18,627 nucleotides of DNA from Deltaproteobacteria bacterium (lineage in GTDB: Bacteria > Desulfobacterota > Dissulfuribacteria > Dissulfuribacterales > S140-46), in NCBI GenBank assembly GCA_015491585.1, contig WFVQ01000022.1:1-18627 (forward strand), written 5' to 3'. Below the pieces are notes generated by a model. The model ran no database searches, was not told where the DNA came from, and saw only the letters and a list, made by a program, of their open reading frames with translations. The stretch's first letter is position 1; every line of letters starts with the position of its first letter. The position numbers and the translations under genes are program-made. Positions 6,924 through 14,526 of the stretch are shown piece by piece.

Positions 6924-7853
6924 ATGCTCACCATATACAAAGCCAACGGAACAGGCATGGAGACTTCCAGCGACATAAGGGAAGGGCAGTGGATTAGCCT
7001 GGTCGATCCCACCCAGGATGAACTCGAGAAGGTGGAGTCCCTCGGTGTGCTCCCAGAGTTCCTGAGGTATCCCCTGGACGAGGAGGAGTCCTCCCGCGTG
7101 GAGATGGAGGAGGACCAGGTCCTGATCATCATCAAGGTCCCGGAGCAGAAGAGCGGGGACGAGTTCGTCCGGTTCGAAACCATTCCGCTGGGAATCATAT
7201 TCGTGGGCGACGTGGTGATCACGGTGTCTCTCAAGGAGATCCCAATCATAGACCACCTCGTGGAGACCAAGAGGGCGGCAGCCCTCCTCACCGATCCGTC
7301 CAGGTTCATATTTACCCTGTTCCTCAGGGTCTCGGCCACCTACCTCCGCCACCTAAGGACCATCGACCGGCTCATAGACGAATACGAGGCGGAGCTGCAC
7401 CGCTCCATGAGGAACCAGGAGCTCATAAGGCTGCTCAACATCGAGAAGAGTCTGGTCTATTTCAACACAAGCCTGAAGGCCAACGATCTGGTGATGGCCA
7501 GGCTCCAGAGCGGACGTTACATCCCCATCAGCGAGGAGAGCGAGGACGTGCTGGAGGATGCGCTCATCGAGAACCAGCAGGCCATAGAGATGGCCAGGAT
7601 CTACAGCGACATCCTCAGCGGCACCATGGACGCCTACGCATCTGTCATATCCAACAACCTGAACATAGTGATGAAGTTCCTCACCTCGGTCACCATAATT
7701 CTCATGCTTCCAACCCTTGTGGCCAGCATATACGGCATGAACATCAAGCTTCCCCTCCAGGACCATCCCCATGCCTTCGCCATAACGATGGGTATCGCCT
7801 TTGTCATGTCCATAGTCACGGTTTTCGTATTCGCTAAAAAGCAGATCTTCTGA
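6924..7853 (+). CDS. corA: CorA-family magnesium transporter
   Basis: 309 aa from ATG 6924, preceded by AAGGAG. A further in-frame start lies 69 nt upstream but lacks a ribosome site and adds a non-homologous tail. A cytoplasmic alpha/beta N-terminal domain is followed by a long stalk helix (LRTIDRLIDEYEAELHRSMR) and two C-terminal membrane helices. The first ends in the selectivity signature YGMN (G271-M272-N273); the second is AITMGIAFVMSIVTVFVFA. The tail KKQIF is basic, as in CorA. It acts as a pentameric Mg2+ (or Co2+/Ni2+) channel in the inner membrane. It is first in a plus-strand run with the DUF89-like gene and phoH, and is divergent from amrS with 210 bp between. Confidence 0.92.
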   Translation: MLTIYKANGTGMETSSDIREGQWISLVDPTQDELEKVESLGVLPEFLRYPLDEEESSRVEMEEDQVLIIIKVPEQKSGDEFVRFETIPLGIIFVGDVVITVSLKEIPIIDHLVETKRAAALLTDPSRFIFTLFLRVSATYLRHLRTIDRLIDEYEAELHRSMRNQELIRLLNIEKSLVYFNTSLKANDLVMARLQSGRYIPISEESEDVLEDALIENQQAIEMARIYSDILSGTMDAYASVISNNLNIVMKFLTSVTIILMLPTLVASIYGMNIKLPLQDHPHAFAITMGIAFVMSIVTVFVFAKKQIF

Positions 7854-7855
7854 GA

Positions 7856-9616
7856 GTGGTGAAAGGGGAAAGAGGTATAAGATCATACCGGCCTGGAAGC
7901 GACCCCAGGCTCGACGCCTGGATAGCCAACTTCTATACCGAGAACCACCTTTCCTACGAGGCGTTTCCGGACCAGGTCGCCTCTCCAGAGCAGTTGCGCT
8001 TCATGGTCTATATGGGGGATGAGTCATACTACTATCCCTGCAGCGACGAGGTTTTCTTCCAGATCATTGAGAAGCGTGGCGGCTCCACCCTTCCCGTGGC
8101 CTACATGAAGGTCTGGGAGAGGCTGGAACCTCTGATCAAGTCCATAGTAGAGGACAAATATAGGCTTGAGTACCTCCTGGAATTGCTCCGTATCAAGTTC
8201 AGGCACGAGACCTCATCACTGGTGATACTCCCCTGCAGGCTGGAGAAGAGGCTGCTCCACATCTTCGTCAGGGCGAGCGAGATAGACCGTCCGCTGGCAA
8301 AGATCAAGGAGGAGAAGAACAGGCTGGCCCATACCCTGGTCTCCTCACAGGATTTTTCTGCCCTTCTCAACGATCCAGAGGGATTGGACCGCCAAGGGGC
8401 AAATGGTCTCGATGAACTCGAGCTTTCCATCTGGTTCCTTAAACTCCGCAGGCTCCTTGCCCTGTCCAGCAATCCCTCGCTTTGGGAACCTGGAGGCCGG
8501 CGTATTGGAGCAGGGGAGCTGCGCTCCATGATGGAAGGGCCTGTAGAGGGCAGGGGATGGAGCTGGTTCATGGAGAGGCTAAGGGAGTGGAGAAACGGGG
8601 ATCGCCGTTACTATCTCCTGTGGATGGGGGCTGAGGCGGGCCAGGTAGTGGTGGACCTGATGATAATCAGGCTGCTTATACAGGCCGGAATCAAGGTCAT
8701 CCTCGCGGTCAAACAGGATTTCTTCTATGACCACATCACAATACGGGACATCCTCGAGGACGACGTGCTCCATGCCCTGACCAGGGATGCGGACGTGATA
8801 ACTGACCGCAACATCTCCAAGAAGGCCCTGCTGGAGCGCCTCAAGAGCGACAAGATGCTCTTCGTTATCTCCGACGGCACGCAGGAGCTCTTCAATCCCC
8901 TGCTCACCTCAGTGACGTTCGCCAGGGCCTTCAAGGAGTGCGATGGGGTGGTGCTTAGGTGCCCCCGGGAGGGCTCGTTCATACACGACTCCCATTTTCG
9001 CTATACCAGGGATATATTGACCATGTGGACCCCGGCTCCCGGGAAGATAGTGTTGAGGGAGCGGGAACACGATCCAAGGACCATCCGGTTCTCAGAGGCG
9101 GATCTCGAGGCAAAGGCAGAGAGCCTGATACTCCATCTGAAGATGCAGAAGGCCCGCGGCAAGACCATAATGTTCTACAGCGCCATAGTGGGCAGCATTC
9201 CCAACCAGCTTGAGACCGCCAAAAAGATATTGAAGGTCTTCGTATCCTATCTCAGGAGCAAACAGAAGGACGTACTGGTCATAAATCCGGCCGAACACTT
9301 CGAGCCAGGCATGGATGCTGACGACCTCATGTATATGTGGGAGATAGTCCAGAGAAGCGGTCTCATTGACATATGGCGCTTTCAGACCGTGGAGGATATA
9401 GAGAAGGCGTTCGAGCTCATGGGAGAAAAGGTCCCGCCTGAATGGGTGGGCAAGGATGCCACCTACAGCACCGGCTGCACCAAGGAGATGCAGATAGCAA
9501 TGGAGGTGCAAAAGGAGAATCCAGAGATGCAGATCATAGGCCCACCTTGGGAGAAATTCCTGCGCCGTAAAGAATACGGAGTGGGAAAGTTGTACGACAG
9601 GGCCCTTGAACGGTGA
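7856..9616 (+). CDS. Large uncharacterised protein with a divergent DUF89/ARMT1-like domain
   Basis: 586 aa from GTG 7856 (GTG 7859 is equally possible), only 2 nt after the corA stop, implying translational coupling. The N-terminal 230 residues are largely helical with no known motif. Residues about 250-390 resemble the DUF89 (ARMT1-like metal-dependent phosphatase) core: YYLLWMGAEAGQVVVDLMII parallels the DNAGE loop, and ILAVKQDFFYDHITIRDILE parallels the VKxxPxxND.T..D segment. The DNAGE metal ligands appear to be replaced (A259-E-A-G-Q263), so activity may differ or be lost. Residues about 430-586 contain another alpha/beta-looking part (KTIMFYSAIVGSIPNQLE, DVLVINPAEHFEPGMDADDLMYMWEI) that I cannot place. 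There is no signal peptide or membrane helix. The family call is a weak visual match; function is unknown. Confidence 0.7.
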   Translation: MVKGERGIRSYRPGSDPRLDAWIANFYTENHLSYEAFPDQVASPEQLRFMVYMGDESYYYPCSDEVFFQIIEKRGGSTLPVAYMKVWERLEPLIKSIVEDKYRLEYLLELLRIKFRHETSSLVILPCRLEKRLLHIFVRASEIDRPLAKIKEEKNRLAHTLVSSQDFSALLNDPEGLDRQGANGLDELELSIWFLKLRRLLALSSNPSLWEPGGRRIGAGELRSMMEGPVEGRGWSWFMERLREWRNGDRRYYLLWMGAEAGQVVVDLMIIRLLIQAGIKVILAVKQDFFYDHITIRDILEDDVLHALTRDADVITDRNISKKALLERLKSDKMLFVISDGTQELFNPLLTSVTFARAFKECDGVVLRCPREGSFIHDSHFRYTRDILTMWTPAPGKIVLREREHDPRTIRFSEADLEAKAESLILHLKMQKARGKTIMFYSAIVGSIPNQLETAKKILKVFVSYLRSKQKDVLVINPAEHFEPGMDADDLMYMWEIVQRSGLIDIWRFQTVEDIEKAFELMGEKVPPEWVGKDATYSTGCTKEMQIAMEVQKENPEMQIIGPPWEKFLRRKEYGVGKLYDRALER

Positions 9617-9623
9617 CTGCGAG

Positions 9624-10541
9624 ATGGGAAGCAACAACCTCATATTCAATGACAACGCCCTGGCCATCACCCTCTATGGAGAGCAGGGAAGGAACCTCAA
9701 GCTCATAGAGGACTCCCTCAATGTCACCATCAACTCCAAGGGAAACGAATTGGCCATTTCAGGAGATCCCATATCGGTAGAGCTTGCGAAGAAGATCTGT
9801 CTTCAGCTCTACGATCTCTTGCGGTCTGGATACATGCTCCACGAAGGTGACGTTGACAACGCCATTCAGATCCTCAGCGAGGATGCAGGTGCCAGGCTCA
9901 AGGACATATTCCTGGACAAGCTTCTGATCAAGTCCGAGAAGAGGAGCATAGCCCCGAAGACGCTGACCCAGAAACTCTATGTAGAGGCCATCAGGAAGCA
10001 CGACGTGGTCTTCGGGATAGGCCCTGCCGGCACGGGGAAGACCTATCTGGCGATGGCTATGGCAGTCTCTGCGTTCCTCAAGGAGGAGGTAGGGAGGATA
10101 GTCCTCACCAGGCCCGCTGTAGAGGCAGGGGAGCGTCTTGGTTTCCTGCCCGGTGACCTGGCGGACAAGGTGAACCCATATCTCCGTCCCCTCTACGATG
10201 CCTTGTACGACATGCTGCCCTACGAACGCGTGTCTAGCCTCCTGCAGGGAGGGGTGATAGAGGTGGCGCCCCTGGCTTTCATGCGCGGGCGCACGCTCAA
10301 CGACGCCTTCGTCATACTGGACGAGGCCCAGAATACCACGTCAGAGCAGATGAAGATGTTTCTCACGCGGCTCGGTTTCGACTCAAAGGCAGTGATAACC
10401 GGGGATATCACTCAGATCGACCTGCCGCAGAACAAGGAGTCCGGGCTGGTCGAGGCCCTGGAGATACTATCCGGGATCAAGGGGATCAGTTTCATACGGT
10501 TCACCCAGAAGGACGTAGTTAGGCACCGGCTGGTCAAGTAG
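9624..10541 (+). CDS. phoH: PhoH-family ATPase, C-terminus cut by an amber codon
   Basis: 305 aa from ATG 9624; an in-frame TTG at 9606 would overlap the previous gene. The N-terminal KH-like domain is about residues 10-100. The ATPase domain has Walker A GPAGTGKT (133-140), the PhoH-typical LTRPAVEAGERLGFLPGD, and Walker B FVILDEAQN (229-237), followed by GDITQIDLP. PhoH proteins (PhoH/PhoL) are cytoplasmic ATPases linked to RNA metabolism and usually neighbour ybeY, as here. The frame stops with TAG at 10539-10541 after DVVRHRLVK. PhoH normally continues as ...(R/K/Q)IIxAYE, and exactly this tail is present in frame after the stop (see 10542-10583). The core is complete, so the protein is probably still active. 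Confidence 0.93.
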   Translation: MGSNNLIFNDNALAITLYGEQGRNLKLIEDSLNVTINSKGNELAISGDPISVELAKKICLQLYDLLRSGYMLHEGDVDNAIQILSEDAGARLKDIFLDKLLIKSEKRSIAPKTLTQKLYVEAIRKHDVVFGIGPAGTGKTYLAMAMAVSAFLKEEVGRIVLTRPAVEAGERLGFLPGDLADKVNPYLRPLYDALYDMLPYERVSSLLQGGVIEVAPLAFMRGRTLNDAFVILDEAQNTTSEQMKMFLTRLGFDSKAVITGDITQIDLPQNKESGLVEALEILSGIKGISFIRFTQKDVVRHRLVK

Positions 10542-10583
10542 ATCATAGAGGCATACGACCGGCGCGGACAGGCCGGAGGGTGA
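10542..10583 (+). other. In-frame remainder of the PhoH C-terminal tail after TAG
   Basis: Directly after the phoH TAG, the same frame reads IIEAYDRRGQAGG and then TGA at 10581-10583. IIEAYD matches the conserved end of PhoH proteins. The TGA lies 2 nt before the YbeY ATG, the spacing expected of an intact phoH-ybeY junction. The TAG is therefore most simply a single-base change (for example AAG or CAG to TAG) or a readthrough site. Confidence 0.7.
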
Positions 10584-10585
10584 TC

Positions 10586-11740
10586 ATGGCGGCGGAGATC
10601 CTACTGGATACCGGTGACAGCAGGCCGCCAGTGAACCTGGCAAGGCTGGAGAGGGTGGCGAACCTGCTCCTGTCCGCGGCAGGGGCCAGGGAGCGGGAGC
10701 TCAACGTGCTTCTGGTGGACGATGAGCGGATCCAGGAGATCAACTCCAAGTGGCTGGAGAGGGACAGGCCCACCAACGTCATATCGTTCCAGGGAGAGGG
10801 AGAGGTCCTCGGCGACATCGTGGTGTCGGTTGAGACCGCGGGGCGGGAGGCCGCAGCAGCCGGCACCACCATGCAGTGCCGGTTGGAGCGTCTGCTCATC
10901 CACGGGCTTGTCCACCTCATGGGGTTCGATCACGAGGCTGGGGAGGAAGAGGCGAGGAAGATGGCCGCCGAGGAGAGGCGGTTCGCCCAAATACTATCCA
11001 AGGAGAAGATCATGGCTGACCTCTGTATCAACGTGGATCACATTGCTACCATAAGGGAGGCGAGGGGAACCGTGGAGCCTGACCCGGTGTGGGGCGCGGC
11101 CATCGCGGAGCTGGCCGGCGCGGACGGGATAGTGGTGCATCTGAGGGAGGACAGGCGCCATATCCAGGAGAGGGACGTGCGGCTCCTCAGACAGACGGTG
11201 AGGACCAGGCTCACACTGGAGATGGCGGCCACCGACGAGATGATCGCCATCGCCTGCGACATAAAACCAGATATCGTGACCCTGGTTCCAGAGAGGAGGG
11301 AGGAGCTGACCACCGAGGGCGGGCTGGACGTGGCCGGTCTCAAGGAACACATAAGGGATGCGGTCTCGCGGCTCAATGCAGGCGGGATTCCTGTGAGCCT
11401 GTTCATAGATCCAGAAGAGAAACAGGTGAGGGCCTCCCTCGACGTTGGCGCACAGTGCGTGGAGCTACATACAGGAAGGTATGCCGAGGCCGAGAGTCCA
11501 GAGGCGCAGGAGAGGGAGTTCGAAAACCTGGCAGCCTGCGCCCGCTTGGCCTACGAGCTGGGGCTCAGGGTCCACGCTGGCCACGGCCTGACCTACAATA
11601 ACGTGGCGCGCCTCGCGGCCCTTCCAGAGATCGAGGAGTTCAGCATCGGTCACTCGGTGATTGCCCGTTCAGTTTTCGTTGGCTTGGAAAAGGCGGTGAG
11701 GGATATGAATGCCCTGATAAAGCAGGGGTTCGTGGATTGA
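10586..11740 (+). CDS. ybeY-pdxJ: YbeY-PdxJ fusion: rRNA maturation endonuclease joined to pyridoxine 5'-phosphate synthase
   Basis: 384 aa in one uninterrupted frame from ATG 10586, preceded by GGAGG. An in-frame GTG at 10580 is the alternative start. Residues 1-142 are YbeY: RPTNVISF, GDIVVS and the zinc site H106-GLV-H110-LMGFD-H116, a metal-dependent RNase in 16S rRNA processing and ribosome quality control. Residues 143-384 are a complete PdxJ, starting MADLCINVDHIATIREARGT, with HLREDRRHI, GHGLTYNNV and EFSIGHSVIARSVFVGLEKA. PdxJ condenses 1-amino-3-phosphoacetone with 1-deoxyxylulose 5-phosphate to make pyridoxine phosphate. Both halves have usual lengths and catalytic residues; only the intervening stop is missing. 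AAGGAG at 11000-11005 lies 6 nt before the PdxJ ATG at 11012, so separate PdxJ may also be made. Confidence 0.88.
   Translation: MAAEILLDTGDSRPPVNLARLERVANLLLSAAGARERELNVLLVDDERIQEINSKWLERDRPTNVISFQGEGEVLGDIVVSVETAGREAAAAGTTMQCRLERLLIHGLVHLMGFDHEAGEEEARKMAAEERRFAQILSKEKIMADLCINVDHIATIREARGTVEPDPVWGAAIAELAGADGIVVHLREDRRHIQERDVRLLRQTVRTRLTLEMAATDEMIAIACDIKPDIVTLVPERREELTTEGGLDVAGLKEHIRDAVSRLNAGGIPVSLFIDPEEKQVRASLDVGAQCVELHTGRYAEAESPEAQEREFENLAACARLAYELGLRVHAGHGLTYNNVARLAALPEIEEFSIGHSVIARSVFVGLEKAVRDMNALIKQGFVD
11000..11014 (+). promoter_or_regulatory. Internal ribosome binding site for PdxJ
   Basis: AAGGAG (11000-11005), then 6 nt, then ATG 11012 at the exact beginning of the PdxJ homology. 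Ideal spacing suggests internal initiation in the same frame as YbeY, giving free PdxJ besides the fusion. The AAGGAG lies within codons for YbeY residues about 139-141. Confidence 0.6.
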
Positions 11741-11861
11741 TGACATGGCGGCACGACTCATGGAGACAGAATGTTGCGGCCTGGCGGCCTGTGCCGGCTC
11801 CTGCTGCCCCGTATAATCTCCGTGGGATATCCGAATTTTCAAGGCAATTTCCCTTTCCTGC

Positions 11862-11891
11862 TTGACAACGAACAGGAGGAAAGGCTACATT
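11862..11891 (+). promoter_or_regulatory. Sigma-70-like promoter for ppsA
   Basis: The -35 is a perfect TTGACA (11862-11867), with 18 nt to -10 TACATT (11886-11891, 4 of 6 to consensus). The predicted start at about 11898 would give a leader of about 175 nt before ppsA. Confidence 0.6.
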
Positions 11892-11899
11892 TCCGGCAG

Positions 11900-11915
11900 A
11901 TGAATGATTATTCAT
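11900..11915. promoter_or_regulatory. Palindromic operator candidate resembling an ARG box
   Basis: ATGAATGATTATTCAT: 6-bp arms ATGAAT/ATTCAT around a 4-bp centre. It lies at about +2 to +17 from the predicted start, where a bound repressor would block transcription. The core TGAATnnnnATTCA matches the ArgR half-site pattern of the enterobacterial ARG box except for one G in the A/T-rich centre. Whether this organism has ArgR is unknown; another dimeric repressor is equally possible. Confidence 0.4.
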
Positions 11916-11953
11916 AAAATGAGCATCCACACCTTTCTTCAAGAGGGTGGCAC

Positions 11954-11974
11954 TGGCACGGCGGGGCCGTGTCA
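11954..11974 (+). promoter_or_regulatory. Leader stem-loop 1 upstream of ppsA
   Basis: TGGCACGGC (11954-11962), loop GGG, GCCGTGTCA (11966-11974): 9 base pairs including one G-T pair. It has no T run, so it is not itself a terminator, but may be a pause or anti-structure element preceding the leader ORF. Confidence 0.45.
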
Positions 11975-11998
11975 GCGGGCAGAGGAGGCATCTTTCAA

Positions 11999-12052
11999 AT
12001 GGCCAAATACGACCGGCCGGCACTGCTGGCCGGTCAGATCTTTTTCAAATAG
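11999..12052 (+). CDS. Possible 17-residue leader peptide
   Basis: ATG 11999 to TAG 12050-12052 encodes MAKYDRPALLAGQIFFK. GAGGAGG at 11982-11988 lies 10 nt before the ATG. The ORF completely overlaps the terminator-like stem-loop at 12011-12045, so translating ribosomes would disrupt or permit that hairpin, as in attenuator leader peptides. No run of a single amino acid is present to indicate a sensed metabolite. It could be a chance ORF. Confidence 0.35.
   Translation: MAKYDRPALLAGQIFFK
12011..12045 (+). terminator. Terminator-like stem-loop (attenuator candidate) in the ppsA leader
   Basis: GACCGGCC (12011-12018) pairs perfectly with GGCCGGTC (12028-12035) across a 9-nt loop, followed by AGATC and T5. 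It lies about 30 nt before the ppsA start and downstream of the predicted ppsA promoter, so it would control ppsA. If the promoter call is wrong, it would simply be the terminator of the pdxJ transcript. Confidence 0.55.
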
Positions 12053-12073
12053 AGAGAGGGAGGACCTTTTTTT

Positions 12074-14500
12074 ATGGCTAAGAACCCATTCATCCTGTGG
12101 TTTGACCAGATCGGGATCAAAGACGTCCCCTTGGTAGGCGGAAAAAACGCCTCGCTGGGCGAGATGTATCAGCACCTGGTTAAGGAGGGGGTGAACGTGC
12201 CCAACGGCTTCGCCATTACGGCCGCGGCCTATCAGCACCTTCTCAAGGAGGCCGGTATCGAGCAGGCCATACGCGAGGTGCTGGATGGGCTGGATACCCA
12301 CAACATCTCGGATCTCAAGAAGCGGGGTAAGAAGGTCAGGGATATCATCCTCAAGTCTCCGTTCCCCAAGGACCTGGAGGATGCCATCATTGACGCCTAC
12401 CGCGACATGGAGAAGGAGTATGGGCCCAACGTGGATGTGGCAGTGCGTTCCTCTGCCACGGCCGAGGATCTCCCTGATGCCTCCTTCGCCGGCCAGCAGG
12501 ACACCTATCTCAACATCAGAGGCCCGGAGATGCTTCTGGATGCCTGTCACAGGTGCTTCGCCAGCCTCTTCACCGACCGCGCCATCTCTTACCGCACCGA
12601 CAAGGGGTTCGGCCATTTCGACGTCTATCTCTCTATAGCGGTCCAGAAGATGGTCAGGAGTGACAGCGCCAGTTCCGGCGTTATGTTCACTATGGATACC
12701 GAGAGCGGGTTCGACAAGGTGGTATATATCACCGGTGCCTGGGGCCTGGGTGAGAACGTGGTGCAGGGTGCGGTGAATCCCGACGAGTTCTATGTCTTCA
12801 AGCCGACTCTCAAGAAGGGATTCAGGCCCATCGTCTCCAAGAAGCTGGGTCTCAAGCAGAAGAAGATGATATATACCGACAATCCCAAGTGTCCGGTCAA
12901 GAACAAGGCCACGACCAAGAAGGAGAAGAACACCTACGTCCTTAGCGACGACGAGCTCCTTACCCTGGCCAAGTGGGCGTGCATCATAGAAGATCACTAC
13001 AAAAAAGCTATGGACATCGAGTGGGCAAAGGATGGCGATGGCAAGGAGGTGGGCACGGGCAAGCTCTTCATCGTCCAGGCGAGGCCCGAGACGGTCCACT
13101 CCCAGAGGGATGCCGACGCCTATGAGACTTATGTGCTCAAGGAAACAGGCAAGATATTAGCGACCGGCAACGCGGTCGGTGCAAAGATCGGGCAGGGCAA
13201 GGCCCATGTGATAAAGGACGTCAAGGAGATCACCAAGTTCAAGAAGGGGGAGGTCCTGGTCACTGACATGACCGACCCTGACTGGGAGCCCATCATGAAG
13301 ATAGCGTCCGCCATAGTCACCAATAGAGGCGGTCGCACCTGCCACGCAGCCATAGTCTCGCGGGAGCTGGGAATACCGTGCATCGTGGGCACCGAGGACG
13401 GAACCGACAAGATCAAGTCCGGCTCAGATGTCACCGTGTCGTGTGCGGAAGGCGAAGAGGGCAGGGTATATGAGGGCCTTCTCAAGTTTGAAGTCCAGCG
13501 TGTTGACCTCAACGACATCCCCAAGACGAAGACCAAGATCATGATGAACGTGGGCATTCCGGAGCAGGCCTTCACCCAGGCCCAGATCCCAAACGATGGC
13601 GTCGGGCTCGCCAGGCTGGAGTTCATCATAAACTCCCACATCGGGATACATCCCCTCGCCCTGCTGGAGTTCGATGCGTTGAAGCGCAAGGCGAGGAAGG
13701 ACGCCTCCCTGAAAGAGGTCGTGAAGGCCATTCAGGAAAGGACCGCGGCCTACGAAAACAAGTCCGAGTTCTTCGTGGACACCCTGGCCCAAGGCGTGGC
13801 CAGGATCGCCGCAGGTTTCTATCCAAACGACGTCATAGTCCGTCTGTCGGACTTCAAGAGCAACGAGTACGCCAATCTCATCGGCGGCTCCATATATGAG
13901 CCCGAAGAGCACAATCCCATGATCGGGTGGCGCGGGGCCTCCCGCTACTATTCAGAGAAGTTCGAGCCTGCATTCGCCCTGGAGTGCAAGGCGCTCTCCA
14001 AGGTCAGGGACGAGATGGGTCTTTCCAACGTAAAGGTGATGATCCCGTTCTGCCGCACCGTGGAAGAGGGGAAGCGGGTCATCGAGGTCATGCGGAAATA
14101 TGGGCTGGAGCAGGGGAAGAACGGCCTTGAGGTGTACGTCATGTGCGAGATACCCAGCAACGTGGTACTCGCCGACGAATTCGCCAAGGTCTTCGATGGC
14201 TTCTCCATAGGATCCAACGACCTTACCCAGTTGACCCTGGGGCTCGACAGGGATTCCGAGCTGGTCTCCCACATCTATGACGAGAGGAACGAGGCCGTGA
14301 AAAGGCTGGTCCGCCAGGTCATACAGACCGCCAAGAAGGCCAAGAGGAAGATCGGAATATGTGGCCAGGCCCCCAGCGACTTCCCTGATTTCGCCGCATT
14401 TCTCGTTGAGTGCGGGATAGACTCCATGAGCCTGACCCCTGACACCGCCGTCAAGACGCGCCTTATGGTGGCTGAAAAGGAGAAGGAACTCAAGAGATAG
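12074..14500 (+). CDS. ppsA: Phosphoenolpyruvate synthase (pyruvate, water dikinase)
   Basis: 808 aa, the family's usual size. It converts pyruvate, ATP and water to PEP, AMP and phosphate for gluconeogenesis, as expected in an organism growing on acetyl-CoA-derived carbon. The N-terminal ATP-grasp domain (about 1-340) begins LVGGKNASLGEMY and contains VAVRSSATAEDLPDASFAGQQ. The swivelling phosphohistidine domain carries H424 in GGRTCHAAIVSRELGIPCIVG. The C-terminal TIM barrel binds pyruvate (IGSNDLTQLTLGLDRDS, GICGQAPSDFPDF with C763). The last motifs distinguish PpsA from pyruvate phosphate dikinase. ATG 12074 follows a GAGAGAGGGAGG ribosome site. The gene is monocistronic, bounded by a structured leader and a strong terminator. 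The long reverse-strand ORF opposite its 5' part is a codon-bias shadow. Confidence 0.96.
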   Translation: MAKNPFILWFDQIGIKDVPLVGGKNASLGEMYQHLVKEGVNVPNGFAITAAAYQHLLKEAGIEQAIREVLDGLDTHNISDLKKRGKKVRDIILKSPFPKDLEDAIIDAYRDMEKEYGPNVDVAVRSSATAEDLPDASFAGQQDTYLNIRGPEMLLDACHRCFASLFTDRAISYRTDKGFGHFDVYLSIAVQKMVRSDSASSGVMFTMDTESGFDKVVYITGAWGLGENVVQGAVNPDEFYVFKPTLKKGFRPIVSKKLGLKQKKMIYTDNPKCPVKNKATTKKEKNTYVLSDDELLTLAKWACIIEDHYKKAMDIEWAKDGDGKEVGTGKLFIVQARPETVHSQRDADAYETYVLKETGKILATGNAVGAKIGQGKAHVIKDVKEITKFKKGEVLVTDMTDPDWEPIMKIASAIVTNRGGRTCHAAIVSRELGIPCIVGTEDGTDKIKSGSDVTVSCAEGEEGRVYEGLLKFEVQRVDLNDIPKTKTKIMMNVGIPEQAFTQAQIPNDGVGLARLEFIINSHIGIHPLALLEFDALKRKARKDASLKEVVKAIQERTAAYENKSEFFVDTLAQGVARIAAGFYPNDVIVRLSDFKSNEYANLIGGSIYEPEEHNPMIGWRGASRYYSEKFEPAFALECKALSKVRDEMGLSNVKVMIPFCRTVEEGKRVIEVMRKYGLEQGKNGLEVYVMCEIPSNVVLADEFAKVFDGFSIGSNDLTQLTLGLDRDSELVSHIYDERNEAVKRLVRQVIQTAKKAKRKIGICGQAPSDFPDFAAFLVECGIDSMSLTPDTAVKTRLMVAEKEKELKR

Positions 14501-14526
14501 TTCACCGGTCCTAATGAGACGGCAAC

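Larger units (their letters stand above)
11741..12073 (+). other. 333-bp leader region upstream of ppsA
   Basis: No full-size gene is seen here. From left to right it contains: a sigma-70-like promoter (11862-11891); a palindrome at the expected transcription start (11900-11915); a stem-loop (11954-11974); a 17-codon ORF with Shine-Dalgarno (11999-12052); a terminator-like stem-loop with T5 (12011-12045); and the ppsA ribosome site (GAGAGAGGGAGG, about 12052-12063). No terminator is obvious right after pdxJ. The arrangement suggests regulated transcription of ppsA. Confidence 0.6.

Noticed and set aside
6714..7352. N-terminal extension of amrS to 550 codons.
   Set aside because: It crosses the intergenic region and lies antisense to corA; ATG 6713 has a ribosome site and gives the normal AmrS length.
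10539..10541. TAG as pyrrolysine or a generally reassigned sense codon.
   Set aside because: Several genes in the window end with TAG as a normal stop, and PhoH has no reason to carry pyrrolysine; a point mutation or readthrough is simpler.
11972..13099. 375-codon open frame on the minus strand opposite ppsA.
   Set aside because: The plus strand clearly encodes PpsA with catalytic motifs; the antisense frame has no recognisable domain and is a G+C codon-bias shadow.
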